This document shows, piece by piece, positions 41,122 to 49,297 of a stretch of DNA of 64,000 bases. The notes beneath the pieces were generated by a model. It saw only the letters and a list, made by a program, of their open reading frames with translations, was not told the origin of the DNA and did no database searches. Position 1 is the stretch's first letter, and the number at the start of each line of letters is the position of its first letter. Source of the stretch: JAXLSZ01 sp046330315 (GTDB lineage: Bacteria; Actinomycetota; Thermoleophilia; Solirubrobacterales; 70-9); contig JAXLSZ010000005.1 in the NCBI GenBank assembly GCA_046330315.1, forward strand, positions 434,001 through 498,000, read 5' to 3'. A program made the position numbers and the translations under genes.

Positions 41122-42690
41122 TCAGGCTGGCGCCCGCCGCCCGCCGGTCCGGTCGAGCAGGTGGTCCCCGACCCGCAGGGCGTTGGCCATCGCGGTCAGC
41201 GCCGGGTTGACGGCGCCGATGCTCGGGAACACGCTGGTGTCGGCGACGTAGAGGTTGTCGAGCTCGTGGGCCTTGCAGTCGGTGTCGAGAGCGGAGGCGG
41301 CGGGGTCGGTACCCATCCTGCAGGTGCCTGCCTGGTGCGCCACCCCGGCGACCGGGATGTCCGTCTTCAGGTAGGCGCTGCGGGGCAGCAGGTGCTCGGG
41401 GTGCATCCCCAACTCGCCGAGCATGGACTTCAGCGTCTCGTAGAGCCTCTGCTTCGGCACCTCGTTGGTGGGCCGGTAGGCAAGGGTCAGTCTCCCGTCG
41501 CCGTCGACCGTGACCCTGTTCTCGGGCCTCGGCAGATCCTCGGTGGAGAGCCAGAAGTCGACCGCGTGCCGGGCCAGCTTCTCCAGGCCCCACTCGGGGG
41601 CGAGCTTGGTCTCGATCGGCTTCTCGCCGCGGAACATCTGGGCCTGGGACTTGCCGACCATCTGGATGTTGCCCATCGGGAACTCGAAATCGTCGGTGGC
41701 GAAGTAGTAGTCGTTGATCCCGAGCGTCTTCTGGAAGACCGTCGGGTTCTCTTCCCTGGAGACCGCCAGAACCGCCTGGCTGTTGTGGAACATGTAGTTG
41801 CGGCCGACCTGGTCGGAGCCGTTGGCCAGCCCCGCGGGGTGCTTCTCGGTGGCGGAGGAGAGCAGAAGCCTCGCCGTGTTGGCAGCCCCGCAGGCGAGCA
41901 CGAAGACGTCGGCTGCGAAGTGCTCGCGCTCGCCGCCGCGGTCGACGACGACCTCGGTGACGGTGCCCCCGCCGGAGTCGGTGAGCAGCCGCAGCGCCTG
42001 TGCGTTCCTCAGCAGGGTGACGTTCTCGTGCTCGAGCGCCGGGCGGACGCCGAGCACCTCGGCATCGGACTTGGCGTGCACGAGGCACGGGAAGCCGTCA
42101 CAGTCCTGGCAGCGCACGCAGGCGCTGAAGGGCATGTTCGCCTCGTCGAGCATGATCCCGCAGGGGGCGTGGAAGGGCCGGTGCCCGGTCCTTGCGAGGT
42201 CGTCGGCGAGCTGCTGGATGCGGGGCTCGTGCGAGACCGCGGGGCCGGGGTAGGGGGCGCTGGCCGGAGGCTCCGTGGGGTCCTCCCCGCGCGCCCCGTG
42301 CACCTCGTAGAGGCGCTCGGCCATCGTGTAGTAGGGCTCCATCTCCCCGTAGGAGACCGGCCAGGCGGGGGAGACGCCATCGTGGTGGCGGAGCTCTCCG
42401 AAGTCCTCCTCGCGGAGGCGGTAAAGGGCCGCCCCGTAGAGCTTGGTGGCGCCGCCGACGAAGTAGTGCACCTGCGGCTGGAAGGCTTCCCCCTCCTCGT
42501 TCAGCCAGGTTTCCGGGGAGATGTAGCGGCCCTCCACGAAGACCTCGCGCGCGAGCCAGTTCTCGGGCTCGCGCGGCAGCCAGTCGCCGCGCTCCAGCAG
42601 GAGGATGCGCTTGCCCGAGGGCGCCAGATGCCTGGCCAGGGTGCCGCCGCCGGCGCCGGTGCCGACGATGATCACGTCGTAGCGCTCCAT
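41122..42690 (-). CDS. GMC-family FAD oxidoreductase
   Basis: 522 residues. The N-terminal dinucleotide fold is YDVIIVGTGAGGGTLARHL. GGATKLYGAALYRL matches the GMC FAD loop. CVRCQDCDGFPC is a cysteine-rich insertion. The C-terminal GMC motif contains the catalytic His-Asn pair (AHQAGTCRMGTDPAASALD and SIGAVNPALTAMANALR). Relatives oxidise sugars, alcohols or gluconate, often with a small partner subunit that is absent here. ATG 42690 shares one base with the stop of GH15. Context with zwf and GH15 suggests a glucose-type substrate (inference). Confidence 0.89.
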   Translation of the reverse strand: MERYDVIIVGTGAGGGTLARHLAPSGKRILLLERGDWLPREPENWLAREVFVEGRYISPETWLNEEGEAFQPQVHYFVGGATKLYGAALYRLREEDFGELRHHDGVSPAWPVSYGEMEPYYTMAERLYEVHGARGEDPTEPPASAPYPGPAVSHEPRIQQLADDLARTGHRPFHAPCGIMLDEANMPFSACVRCQDCDGFPCLVHAKSDAEVLGVRPALEHENVTLLRNAQALRLLTDSGGGTVTEVVVDRGGEREHFAADVFVLACGAANTARLLLSSATEKHPAGLANGSDQVGRNYMFHNSQAVLAVSREENPTVFQKTLGINDYYFATDDFEFPMGNIQMVGKSQAQMFRGEKPIETKLAPEWGLEKLARHAVDFWLSTEDLPRPENRVTVDGDGRLTLAYRPTNEVPKQRLYETLKSMLGELGMHPEHLLPRSAYLKTDIPVAGVAHQAGTCRMGTDPAASALDTDCKAHELDNLYVADTSVFPSIGAVNPALTAMANALRVGDHLLDRTGGRRAPA

Positions 42691-44617
42691 CAGGTGATCT
42701 CCTCGAGTCGCTCGGCGACGATGATCCGGGCCGCCGCCTCGATCAGGGCCAGGTGCGAGAAGGCCTGGGGAAGTTCCCCAGGTGGCGGCCGGTCGCCGTG
42801 TCGAACTCCTCGGCGTAGAGCCCGAGCGGGGAGGCGACGCTGAGCAGGCGTTCCATCATGTCCCGGGCCCGCTGCTGCTCTCCCACGATCGCCAGCGCCG
42901 AGACCAGCCAGAATGAGCAGATCAGGAAGCTGCCCTCCTTGCCGGAGAGGCCGTCGTCGGTCTCCCCGGTCCGGTAGCGAAGCACGAAGCCGTCCTCGGT
43001 GAGGTCGTCCGCGATCGCCTCCACCGATTTGCGCAGACGCTCGTCGTCCCCCGGCAGGAAGCCGAAGACGGCCGCCAGCAGCGTCGAGGCATCGAGGGCG
43101 TCGGTCTCGTAGTGCTGGCGCAGGACGCCATCCCTCAGCCCGTGCTCGAGGATGTCCGCGCGGATCTCCTCGGCGCCCTCGCCCCAGCTCGCCTCGAGGT
43201 CCGAGTCCCCGCGGATCGCGGCCAGCTTCGCGGCCCGGTCGAGCGCGACCCAGCACATCAGCTTCGAGGAGACGTAGTGCTTGGGCTCCCCCCTTGCCTC
43301 CCAGATCCCCTGGTCGGGTTCCCGCCAGATCGCGGTGGCGCACTCGGCCTGGGCCTGGACGATCGGCCAGAGTCTCCGCGGGAGGCGGTCCGAGCGGCGC
43401 GTGTGGAGGAGGATCGAGTCCAGGACCGCGCCGAAGACGTCGTTCTGGCGCTGATCGAAGGCGCCGTTGCCGACCCGGACCGGTCGCGCGCCGGCGTAGC
43501 CGGAGAGATCCTCACGGAGCGACTCCGTGAGGTCCCTGCGTCCGTCGATCCCGTACATGATCTGCAGCGCCCCGTCGTCGTTCGGCTCGAGGTCGGCGAC
43601 GAACTGCATGAACTCGTCCGCCTCCCAGTCGAGGTCGAGGTAGTGGAGCGCCTGCAGGGTGAACGTCGAGTCCCGCATCCAGGTGAACCGGTAGTCCCAG
43701 TTGCGCTCTCCCCCCGGCGTCTCGGGCAGCGATGTGGTGAGGGCGGCGACCGTGGCGCCGGTGGGCATGTAGGTCAGGCCCTTGATGGTCAGCGCCGAGC
43801 GCTGGATCGGATCGCGCCAGCGGTGGTCGGGGAGACGGGCCCGGTCGAGCCATTCGCGCCAGTAGCGGGTGGTCGCAGCCAGCCGCCCGTTCGCCTCGTC
43901 CACGTTCCGGGGCCCGGACAGCCCCTCGGCCCACGACATGGAGCAGTAGAGCTGCTCCCCCTGGCGCAGGTTGTGGCGGGCGCGCACCCACTCCCCCTCG
44001 ATCCCGAGAGCCATGTCGGTCTGCAGGCGGATCGTCAGCTCCGCCCCCTCGGCGTCGGCGACCTGCCTGCCGGCGTCGACCAGCTCCCAGGAGGCCGGGG
44101 TGCGGCCGTAGTCGAAATCCGGCTCGCAGACAAGCTCCACCTCGACGTTGCCCTCCAGGCAGACGACGACCCGAACGAGGGTGTGCTCGGCGTCCTCGTC
44201 GGCCGGGGGCCGGGAGTGCGGGGTGATCGTGTCCTCGCCCTGCCGCGGGCCCATCGTCAGCGCGTCGCGAACCATGATCCAGCCGGTCGGGGTCTTCCAG
44301 GTCGTGTTGAGGATCATCGTCCCCGGCTCGTAGATCCGCGCCGTCGGCACGTTGATCCCGAACGGGCCGAGCCTGAACGAACCCGCCTGACGGTCCAGCA
44401 GGGTGCCGAACACGCTCGGGGAGTCGAAACGCGGCACGCAGAGCCAGTCGATGGCGCCGTCGGGGGCGACCAGAGCCCCGGTGTGGCAGTTGGAGAGGAA
44501 GGCGTAGTCGGCGATCGGGGGGAACGGGGAGGGAGCTGCGGCGCTCTGGGGCATCCGGTCGCCGCCGCCCGGGGGGGCCTTTGCCGCAGCCTTCGGTTTG
44601 CCGCGGGCGCCGCTCAC
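42690..44617 (-). CDS. Glycoside hydrolase family 15 protein (glucoamylase/trehalase type), with an apparent frameshift near the 3' end
   Basis: About 640 residues. IADYAFLSNCHTGALVAPDG starts the GH15 N-terminal domain. RNWDYRFTWMRDSTFTLQAL carries the catalytic-domain motif and GEPKHYVSSKLMCWVALDRA is also typical. The frame breaks after GRHLGNFP. The expected QAFSHLALIEAA and the rest continue in another frame to a TGA at 42690-42692. One extra C in the run of four (GGGG at 42767-42770 on the plus strand) would restore it. Actinobacterial homologues of this length include trehalases. GTG 44617 overlaps the zwf stop (GTGA); ATG 44554 is an alternative. Confidence 0.85.
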
Positions 44618-46014
44618 TTGACGACCCAGGGCCCGCGCCAGCGACCGTGGCCCGCCAGCAGGCCGGTGGCGGCCTCGGGTCCCCAGGAGCCCTTCTCGTA
44701 GGGGTGGACCTCGGGCGGATCGTCGAGCAGCGGCTGCATGATCCGCCAGGCCTCCTCGACGCTGTCCTGACGGGTGAAGCGGGAGGAGTCCCCCCGCATT
44801 GCCGCATGCAGCAGCACCTCGTACGGGGTCGGCCCCTCGCCCCCCTCCTCGGCGAACTCCATGTCCAGGGTGATCTGCTCCGGTTCGGGGGCGTCGCCGC
44901 GCTGCGCCTCGGCCAGGATCCTCACCCCGGTCGAGGGGTCGAGCTTGATCACGAACTGATCTGGCTCGGGTCGGCGCCTCGCCTCGGCTCTGAACCCGAG
45001 CCTCGGCGGGCGGTGGAAGACGAGCCGCACCTCGGTCTGGGTGACCGGCAGGCACTTCCCGGTGCGGATGAAGAAGGGCACGCCCTGCCAGCGCCAGTTG
45101 TCGATCTTGAGGCGCAATGCGGCGTAGGTCTCCGTGGTCGAGTCGTCGGCGACTCCCTCGATCGCCCTGTAGCCCTCGTACTGGCCGCGCACGTAGTGGG
45201 ACGGATCGGCGGCGGGGATCGCCCGGAAGACGGAGGCGATCGAGTCCTTGATCGCCGCTCCTCCTCCCGACGGGACCTCCATGGCGGTCGCGGCCACGAC
45301 CTGCATGAGGTGGTTGACGACCACGTCGCGGAGGGCGCCGACCGGGTCGTAGAAATGCCCCCTGTCCTCGACGCCGAAGCTCTCCGCCATGGTTATCTCG
45401 ACCGAGGAGACGTAGTTGCGGTTCCAGACCGGCTCGAACATGCTGTTCGCGAAACGCAGGTAGAGAATCTCCGAGAGGCCCATCTTTCCCAGGAAATGGT
45501 CGATCCTGTACAGCTGCGACTCCTCGATGTAGGCGTGGATCTCCTTCGCCAGGGCCCTGGCCGAGTCGAGGTCGTGCCCGAACGGTTTCTCGACCACCAC
45601 CCGCGCCGACCCGGTCAGCCCGGCGTCGCTGAGGCCCTTGATCACAGGGCCGAAGAGGAAGGGCGGGATCTCCAGGTAGAAGACCGGGCTCTGCCTTTCC
45701 TTGATCGCCTCGGCGACCCGCTCGAAGGTCGCCGCCTCCGAGAAGTCCCCGGAGACGTAGGAGAGGCGGTTGGCAAGTTTGGCGAATACCTCCTCGTCGA
45801 TCTCCTCGCCGCAGTCCTCGATCGCCTTTCGGGCGTGCGTCCGGAGATCCTCCTCGGACCAATCGTCAGCCGCCACCCCGACGATCGGGCAGTCGAGCAG
45901 GCCGCGCTTCTCGAGCCGGTAGAGGGAGTGAAACGTCATCACCTTGGCGAGGTCGCCGGTGATCCCGAAGACGACCAGGACGTCGGCGGGGGATTGAGAG
46001 CCGGCCGCGCTCAT
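44614..46014 (-). CDS. zwf: Glucose-6-phosphate dehydrogenase
   Basis: 466 residues. The N-terminal FGITGDLAKVMTFHSLYRL is a slight variant of the usual GASGDLAxR NADP loop. EKPFGHDLDSA and the active site RIDHFLGKMG (usual RIDHYLGKE) are present, as are VVNHLMQVVA and FFIRTGKCLP. It makes NADPH and 6-phosphogluconolactone. It leads the operon zwf-GH15-GMC-DUF389. Motif copy C and CAGCAT lie about 70 bases upstream of the start. Confidence 0.93.
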   Translation of the reverse strand: MSAAGSQSPADVLVVFGITGDLAKVMTFHSLYRLEKRGLLDCPIVGVAADDWSEEDLRTHARKAIEDCGEEIDEEVFAKLANRLSYVSGDFSEAATFERVAEAIKERQSPVFYLEIPPFLFGPVIKGLSDAGLTGSARVVVEKPFGHDLDSARALAKEIHAYIEESQLYRIDHFLGKMGLSEILYLRFANSMFEPVWNRNYVSSVEITMAESFGVEDRGHFYDPVGALRDVVVNHLMQVVAATAMEVPSGGGAAIKDSIASVFRAIPAADPSHYVRGQYEGYRAIEGVADDSTTETYAALRLKIDNWRWQGVPFFIRTGKCLPVTQTEVRLVFHRPPRLGFRAEARRRPEPDQFVIKLDPSTGVRILAEAQRGDAPEPEQITLDMEFAEEGGEGPTPYEVLLHAAMRGDSSRFTRQDSVEEAWRIMQPLLDDPPEVHPYEKGSWGPEAATGLLAGHGRWRGPWVVK

Positions 46015-46116
46015 CTAGAGGCTTCCGCCCATATGGAGGCTTCCCTGTGTGTCGTCCATTCCGGTTTGCTCAGATCCCTCGACCGGCGCAATGCTGATGC
46101 CTTCCGGGTGGCCGAG

Positions 46117-46134
46117 CATCATCCGAATCGGGTG
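46117..46134 (-). promoter_or_regulatory. CACCCG-N3-CGGATGATG motif, copy C
   Basis: CACCCGATTCGGATGATG on the minus strand, preceded by GTT. A -10-like CAGCAT (46096-46091) follows after 20 bases and would start the zwf operon transcript near 46084. Confidence 0.7.
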
Positions 46135-46190
46135 AACAGACCCGTCTTCGCAGCCGAACGCCGAGATCCGGTAGGCGTCGGGCGCGATTT

Positions 46191-46208
46191 CACCCGAATT
46201 GCATGATG
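46191..46208 (+). promoter_or_regulatory. CACCCG-N3-CGGATGATG motif, copy D
   Basis: CACCCGAATTGCATGATG, preceded by ATTT. A -10-like TTGAAT at 46229-46234 follows after 20 bases. It faces the SHOCT-DUF6325-DUF7144 genes, back-to-back with copy C 56 bp away. Confidence 0.68.
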
Positions 46209-46266
46209 AGCGCGGGAACCGGCCGGGCTTGAATCGGGGGCGAGCGAGATGACCGTGACCGCCGGA

Positions 46267-46272
46267 TAGGCT
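46267..46272 (+). promoter_or_regulatory. Second -10-like hexamer (TAGGCT) before the SHOCT gene
   Basis: TAGGCT lies 36 bases before the ATG at 46309, downstream of copy D. It may give a second, housekeeping start. AAAGGGG at 46297-46303 serves as ribosome binding site. Confidence 0.4.
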
Positions 46273-46308
46273 TTCGGCGCGCGAATCGCCAAGCGAAAGG
46301 GGATCGAG

Positions 46309-46602
46309 ATGCCACTGATGAGAAGACGGCCGCTGATGAGGGCGGCGATGGTGGGAGGCGCCGGCTACGCGGCGGGAAAGCACATGCAGCGCAGGTCCGA
46401 GCACGAGGCCGAGCAGGACGCCCAGATCCAGGAGGCCCAGCAGGCGCAGGCACCGGCCGCTGCCGCCGAGCCCGCCCCGCAGGCGGTGTCGGAGGCCGAG
46501 CGGATGGATGCGCTGAAGAAGGCCAAGGACCTGTTCGACAGCGGCGTCCTGAACGAGGAGCAGTTCGAGGCCGAGAAGGCAAAGCTTCTCGGACAGGGCT
46601 GA
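46309..46602 (+). CDS. Small SHOCT-domain protein
   Basis: 97 residues. A basic N-terminus (MPLMRRRPLMRAAMVGGAGY) has one weak hydrophobic stretch, then a Gln/Ala/Glu-rich linker (residues 35-60). The C-terminal SHOCT motif is DALKKAKDLFDSGVLNEEQFEAEKAKLLG. SHOCT domains are short helical hairpins of unknown function, often attached to membrane proteins. It begins a run of three small genes behind motif copy D. Confidence 0.84.
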   Translation: MPLMRRRPLMRAAMVGGAGYAAGKHMQRRSEHEAEQDAQIQEAQQAQAPAAAAEPAPQAVSEAERMDALKKAKDLFDSGVLNEEQFEAEKAKLLGQG

Positions 46603-46612
46603 GGAGGAGACT

Positions 46613-47125
46613 ATGAACGAGGCAAACGGCGAGCTTGGCCCGGTTCAGCTCCTGGTGGTCGGGTTTCACGAGGGGAACTTCACCGGGGAGATACTCGAGG
46701 AGCTGCGGCGCCTTCGTGAGCAGGACATCGTCCGCCTGGTTGACCTGATGTTCGTCACCAAGGACGAGGAGGGCAACGTCGCGGCGCTCGAGCACAGCGA
46801 CCTCTCCCAGGAGGAGGCGATGGAGTTCGGCGCCGTGGCCGGTGCGCTCCTCGGGCTCGGCGCCGCCGGCGAGGAAGGTGCCGAGGCGGGGGCGATCGCC
46901 GGTGCGGAGGCGATGGAGGACGGCAGGGCGTTCGGCGAGGAGGAGGTCTGGTACCTCGCGGATGCGATTCCCCCCGGCGACTCGGCGGCGATCGCGCTGA
47001 TCGAGCATCGCTGGGCGATCCCGCTGCGCGACGCGATCGTGCGGGCCGGAGGGCTTCCCCTGGCCGACGAGTGGGTGCACCCAACGGACCTGATCGCGGC
47101 CGGAGCGATCGCTGCGGAGAGCTAG
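46613..47125 (+). CDS. DUF6325/DUF1269-like protein
   Basis: 170 residues. LGPVQLLVVGFHEGNFTGEIL and IVRLVDLMFVTKDEEGNV form the ferredoxin-like first half. A Gly/Ala-rich stretch lies around residues 75-100, and SAAIALIEHRWAIPLRDAIVRAGG is the second. The layout repeats that of the DUF1269-like proteins at 21030, 28508 (N-terminus) and 60043, with low sequence identity. The function is unknown. It is 10 bp downstream of the SHOCT gene with a strong GAGGAGGAG ribosome binding site. Confidence 0.82.
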   Translation: MNEANGELGPVQLLVVGFHEGNFTGEILEELRRLREQDIVRLVDLMFVTKDEEGNVAALEHSDLSQEEAMEFGAVAGALLGLGAAGEEGAEAGAIAGAEAMEDGRAFGEEEVWYLADAIPPGDSAAIALIEHRWAIPLRDAIVRAGGLPLADEWVHPTDLIAAGAIAAES

Positions 47126-47169
47126 TCTGCAATCGTGCGCGCAACCAACCGAAGGGAGATCAAGACCAG

Positions 47170-47547
47170 ATGAGAGGTGCGGGAAGGGCTGCCTTTGCGG
47201 CCGTCATTCTGTTGATCGTCGGCGCCCTGAACATCATCTACGGGATCGGCGCCCTTGACAACGCCAGCTTCTACGCCAACGGCACGAGGTACATCCTCGA
47301 CAACCTCAACACGATGGGTTGGGTGCTGATCATCCTCGGGGTGATCCAGCTCACCGGCGGCTTCTCGCTGCTCAGCGGGAACACCTACGGGCGGGTGATC
47401 GGGATCATCGGTGGGAGCATCGGCGCGATCGGGGCGCTGCTCTCGATCGACAGCATCCACCCCTGGTGGTCGCTGGGGATCTTCTTCCTCTGCTGCTGGG
47501 TGGTCTGGGGCATCATCGTCTACGGCGAGGAGGAGACGAGCGTCTGA
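47170..47547 (+). CDS. Four-helix membrane protein (DUF7144-type), first copy
   Basis: 125 residues, four membrane helices. FAAVILLIVGALNIIYGIGALD, GWVLIILGVIQLTGGFSLL and RVIGIIGGSIGAIGALLSI are shared in pattern with the protein at 49298. The function is unknown. It has its own GAAGGGAGA ribosome binding site 10 bases upstream. TAGTCT at 47123-47128 could be a separate -10 overlapping the previous stop. It ends near a strong hairpin at 47563-47588. Confidence 0.82.
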   Translation: MRGAGRAAFAAVILLIVGALNIIYGIGALDNASFYANGTRYILDNLNTMGWVLIILGVIQLTGGFSLLSGNTYGRVIGIIGGSIGAIGALLSIDSIHPWWSLGIFFLCCWVVWGIIVYGEEETSV

Positions 47548-47562
47548 GCCTGGCGCCGGGCC

Positions 47563-47588
47563 GGCCGGGGGCCTGAGGGCTCCCGGCC
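47563..47588. terminator. Strong bidirectional hairpin between convergent genes
   Basis: GGCCGGGGGCC (47563-47573) pairs with GGCTCCCGGCC (47578-47588) around the loop TGAG; 11 bp with one G-T pair. A second hairpin (CCGCCG-TTT-CGGCGG, 47587-47601) follows. It separates the DUF7144 gene from the convergent glutamate decarboxylase. Confidence 0.65.
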
Positions 47589-47612
47589 GCCGTTTCGGCG
47601 GGCGGCCCGGCC

Positions 47613-48992
47613 TCAGTAGCCGGTGCCGGTCTTGACCTGCTTGCGCTCGGCGGGGTGGGCACCGCCCTTCTTCTCGAGCGTCTCGATCGCCTGGGCGATG
47701 TCGCCCGAAAGGCGGGTGACCTGGGCCCGGCTGAAGTTCTCCTTGACCAGCGCCCGCATGATCTTCACGTCCTCGGCGTTGGGCGGCAGGGTGTAGGCGG
47801 GGACCATCCAGCCGCGCTCGGCGGCGAGCTGCCAGGCGATGTCGAACTCGTCGTAGGGCCGCTCCTCGGCGAGCTTGAAGGCGACCAGGGGCAGCTGCTC
47901 CTCGCCCTTGCCGATCAGCTCGAAGCCGCCGATCTCCTCCAGGTCCTCGGCGAGCGCCAGGGCGTTCTCCTGCATCGTCTGCATGATGTAGGTGTAGCCG
48001 GGCCGTCCGAAGCGGATGAAGTTGTAGTACTGGGCCAGCACCATCGAGGCGCCGGTGGAGAAGTTCAGCGTGAAGGTGGCGTCGGTCTTGCCCAGGTAGT
48101 TCTCGTAGAAGACCAGGTCCTCGGCGAGGTCGGAGGTCTCGCGGAATACCAGCCAGCCGATCCCCGGGTAGACCAGGCCGAACTTGTGCCCCGAGACGTT
48201 GATCGAGCGGACCTGCTCGAGCCGGAAGTCCCACTCGGAGTCCGGGTAGAGGAAGGGCCAGACGAAACCGCCGCTCGCCCCGTCCACGTGTAGCGGCACG
48301 TCGAGGTCCTTCTCCTTGCGCAGCCTGACCAGCAGGTCGTTGATGCCGGCGACGTCGTCCATGTGGCCGGTGAAGGTGGTCCCGAGCACCGCCGCGACGC
48401 CGATCGTGTTCTCGTCGACGTGGGGCTCCACGTCGGCGGGGCCGATCGTGTACTTGCCCGGCTGCAGGGGCACGATCCGGGGCTCCACGTCGAAGTAGCG
48501 GCAGAACTTCTCCCAGACGACGTGCACGTCGCCGCCGAACACCAGGTTGGGGGACTCGGTCGTCTTGCCGGCCGCCTTGCGGCGCTCCCGCCACTTCCAC
48601 TTCAGCGACAGGGCGCCGAGCATGATCGCCTCCGAGGAGCCCTGGGTGCGGCAGCCCGTCGTCTCGCCCGCCGCGTGGAAGAGGTCGGCCAGCATCCGCA
48701 CGCAGCGCTGCTCGATCTCGGCCGAGATCGGGTACTCGGCGTGATCGATGAAGTTGCGGTGGAGGTTGTCGGTGATGATCCGCTGCGCCTCGGGCTCCAT
48801 CCAGGTCGTCACGAAGGTCGCCAGGTTGCGCTGCGGCTCGCCCTCGAGCAGCAGGTCCTCGCCGAGCAGGCGCATCGCCTCGACGGCCGGCATGCCGGCG
48901 TCGGGGAACTCCCTGTCGGGGACCTCGCTGGTCAGGAAACGGGTCCCGACCCACTCGAAGGTGCTCTTGTCGACCTTCAGGTGCTTGCTCAA
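47613..48992 (-). CDS. gad: Glutamate decarboxylase
   Basis: 459 residues of PLP group II decarboxylases. The core has TWMEPEAQRIITDNLHRNFID, TQGSSEAIMLGALSLKWKW, PLHVDGASGGFVWPFLYPD and the PLP lysine in NVSGHKFGLVYPGIGW. It makes GABA and CO2 from glutamate and consumes a proton, so it aids acid resistance or a GABA shunt. The C-terminal GGAHPAERKQVKTGTGY is close to the pH-sensing tail of bacterial GadB enzymes. The TTG start at 48992 overlaps the small upstream gene by TTGA. No GABA antiporter is nearby. Confidence 0.95.
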   Translation of the reverse strand: MSKHLKVDKSTFEWVGTRFLTSEVPDREFPDAGMPAVEAMRLLGEDLLLEGEPQRNLATFVTTWMEPEAQRIITDNLHRNFIDHAEYPISAEIEQRCVRMLADLFHAAGETTGCRTQGSSEAIMLGALSLKWKWRERRKAAGKTTESPNLVFGGDVHVVWEKFCRYFDVEPRIVPLQPGKYTIGPADVEPHVDENTIGVAAVLGTTFTGHMDDVAGINDLLVRLRKEKDLDVPLHVDGASGGFVWPFLYPDSEWDFRLEQVRSINVSGHKFGLVYPGIGWLVFRETSDLAEDLVFYENYLGKTDATFTLNFSTGASMVLAQYYNFIRFGRPGYTYIMQTMQENALALAEDLEEIGGFELIGKGEEQLPLVAFKLAEERPYDEFDIAWQLAAERGWMVPAYTLPPNAEDVKIMRALVKENFSRAQVTRLSGDIAQAIETLEKKGGAHPAERKQVKTGTGY

Positions 48993-49192
48993 GTGCTGCC
49001 TCCGGACTCACCGAATTTGCGGATCGTGTACCAGGCAACCAGCACCAGGACCACGATCAGGACGACTATCCCGGCCACGGGGCCGACGAAGAAGAACGCG
49101 GCCATCGTCCCCAGAAGCGCGACCGCGGCGATCGCCGTGACCTCCAGTCCCAGCAGGTCGTTGTCCGGAGGGCTCTGGTCGCCGGGGCTCAC
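48989..49192 (-). CDS. Small single- or two-helix membrane protein upstream of gad
   Basis: 67 residues from GTG 49192. The charged N-terminus (MSPGDQSPPDNDLLGLE) is followed by a hydrophobic hairpin (VTAIAAVALLGTMAAFFF and VGPVAGIVVLIVVLVLVAWY), then IRKFGESGGST. The function is unknown. It is coupled to gad by a four-base overlap, so it may tune or localise the decarboxylase, or simply carry its ribosome binding site. Confidence 0.68.
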   Translation of the reverse strand: MSPGDQSPPDNDLLGLEVTAIAAVALLGTMAAFFFVGPVAGIVVLIVVLVLVAWYTIRKFGESGGST

Positions 49193-49228
49193 GACCTGAT
49201 TCCTATCGCATCCAGGGCCGCGAGGGTG

Positions 49229-49265
49229 CCGGGAGCCGCCGGTCGCGCGGACCGGCGGCTCCCGG
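49229..49265. terminator. Strong hairpin between the DUF7144 gene and the gad operon
   Basis: GGGAGCCGCCGGTC (49231-49244) pairs perfectly with GACCGGCGGCTCCC (49250-49263) around a five-base GC loop, with two more G-C pairs outside. It is the most stable simple stem seen in the window. It follows the stop of the minus-strand gene at 49298 and precedes the gad promoter region. Confidence 0.7.
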
Positions 49266-49297
49266 GTGCGGCATGGACGGGCAACGCCCGCCCGCGC

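Noticed and set aside
40204..42770. Programmed ribosomal frameshifting in DUF389 and GH15
   Set aside because: There is no heptameric slippery sequence or evident downstream pseudoknot, and both families are normally read in one frame; missing bases explain it more simply.
46018..46044. Direct repeat GAGGCTTCC (46018-46026 and 46036-46044) just before zwf
   Set aside because: Nine-base repeat 18 bp apart; could be chance and no function is suggested.
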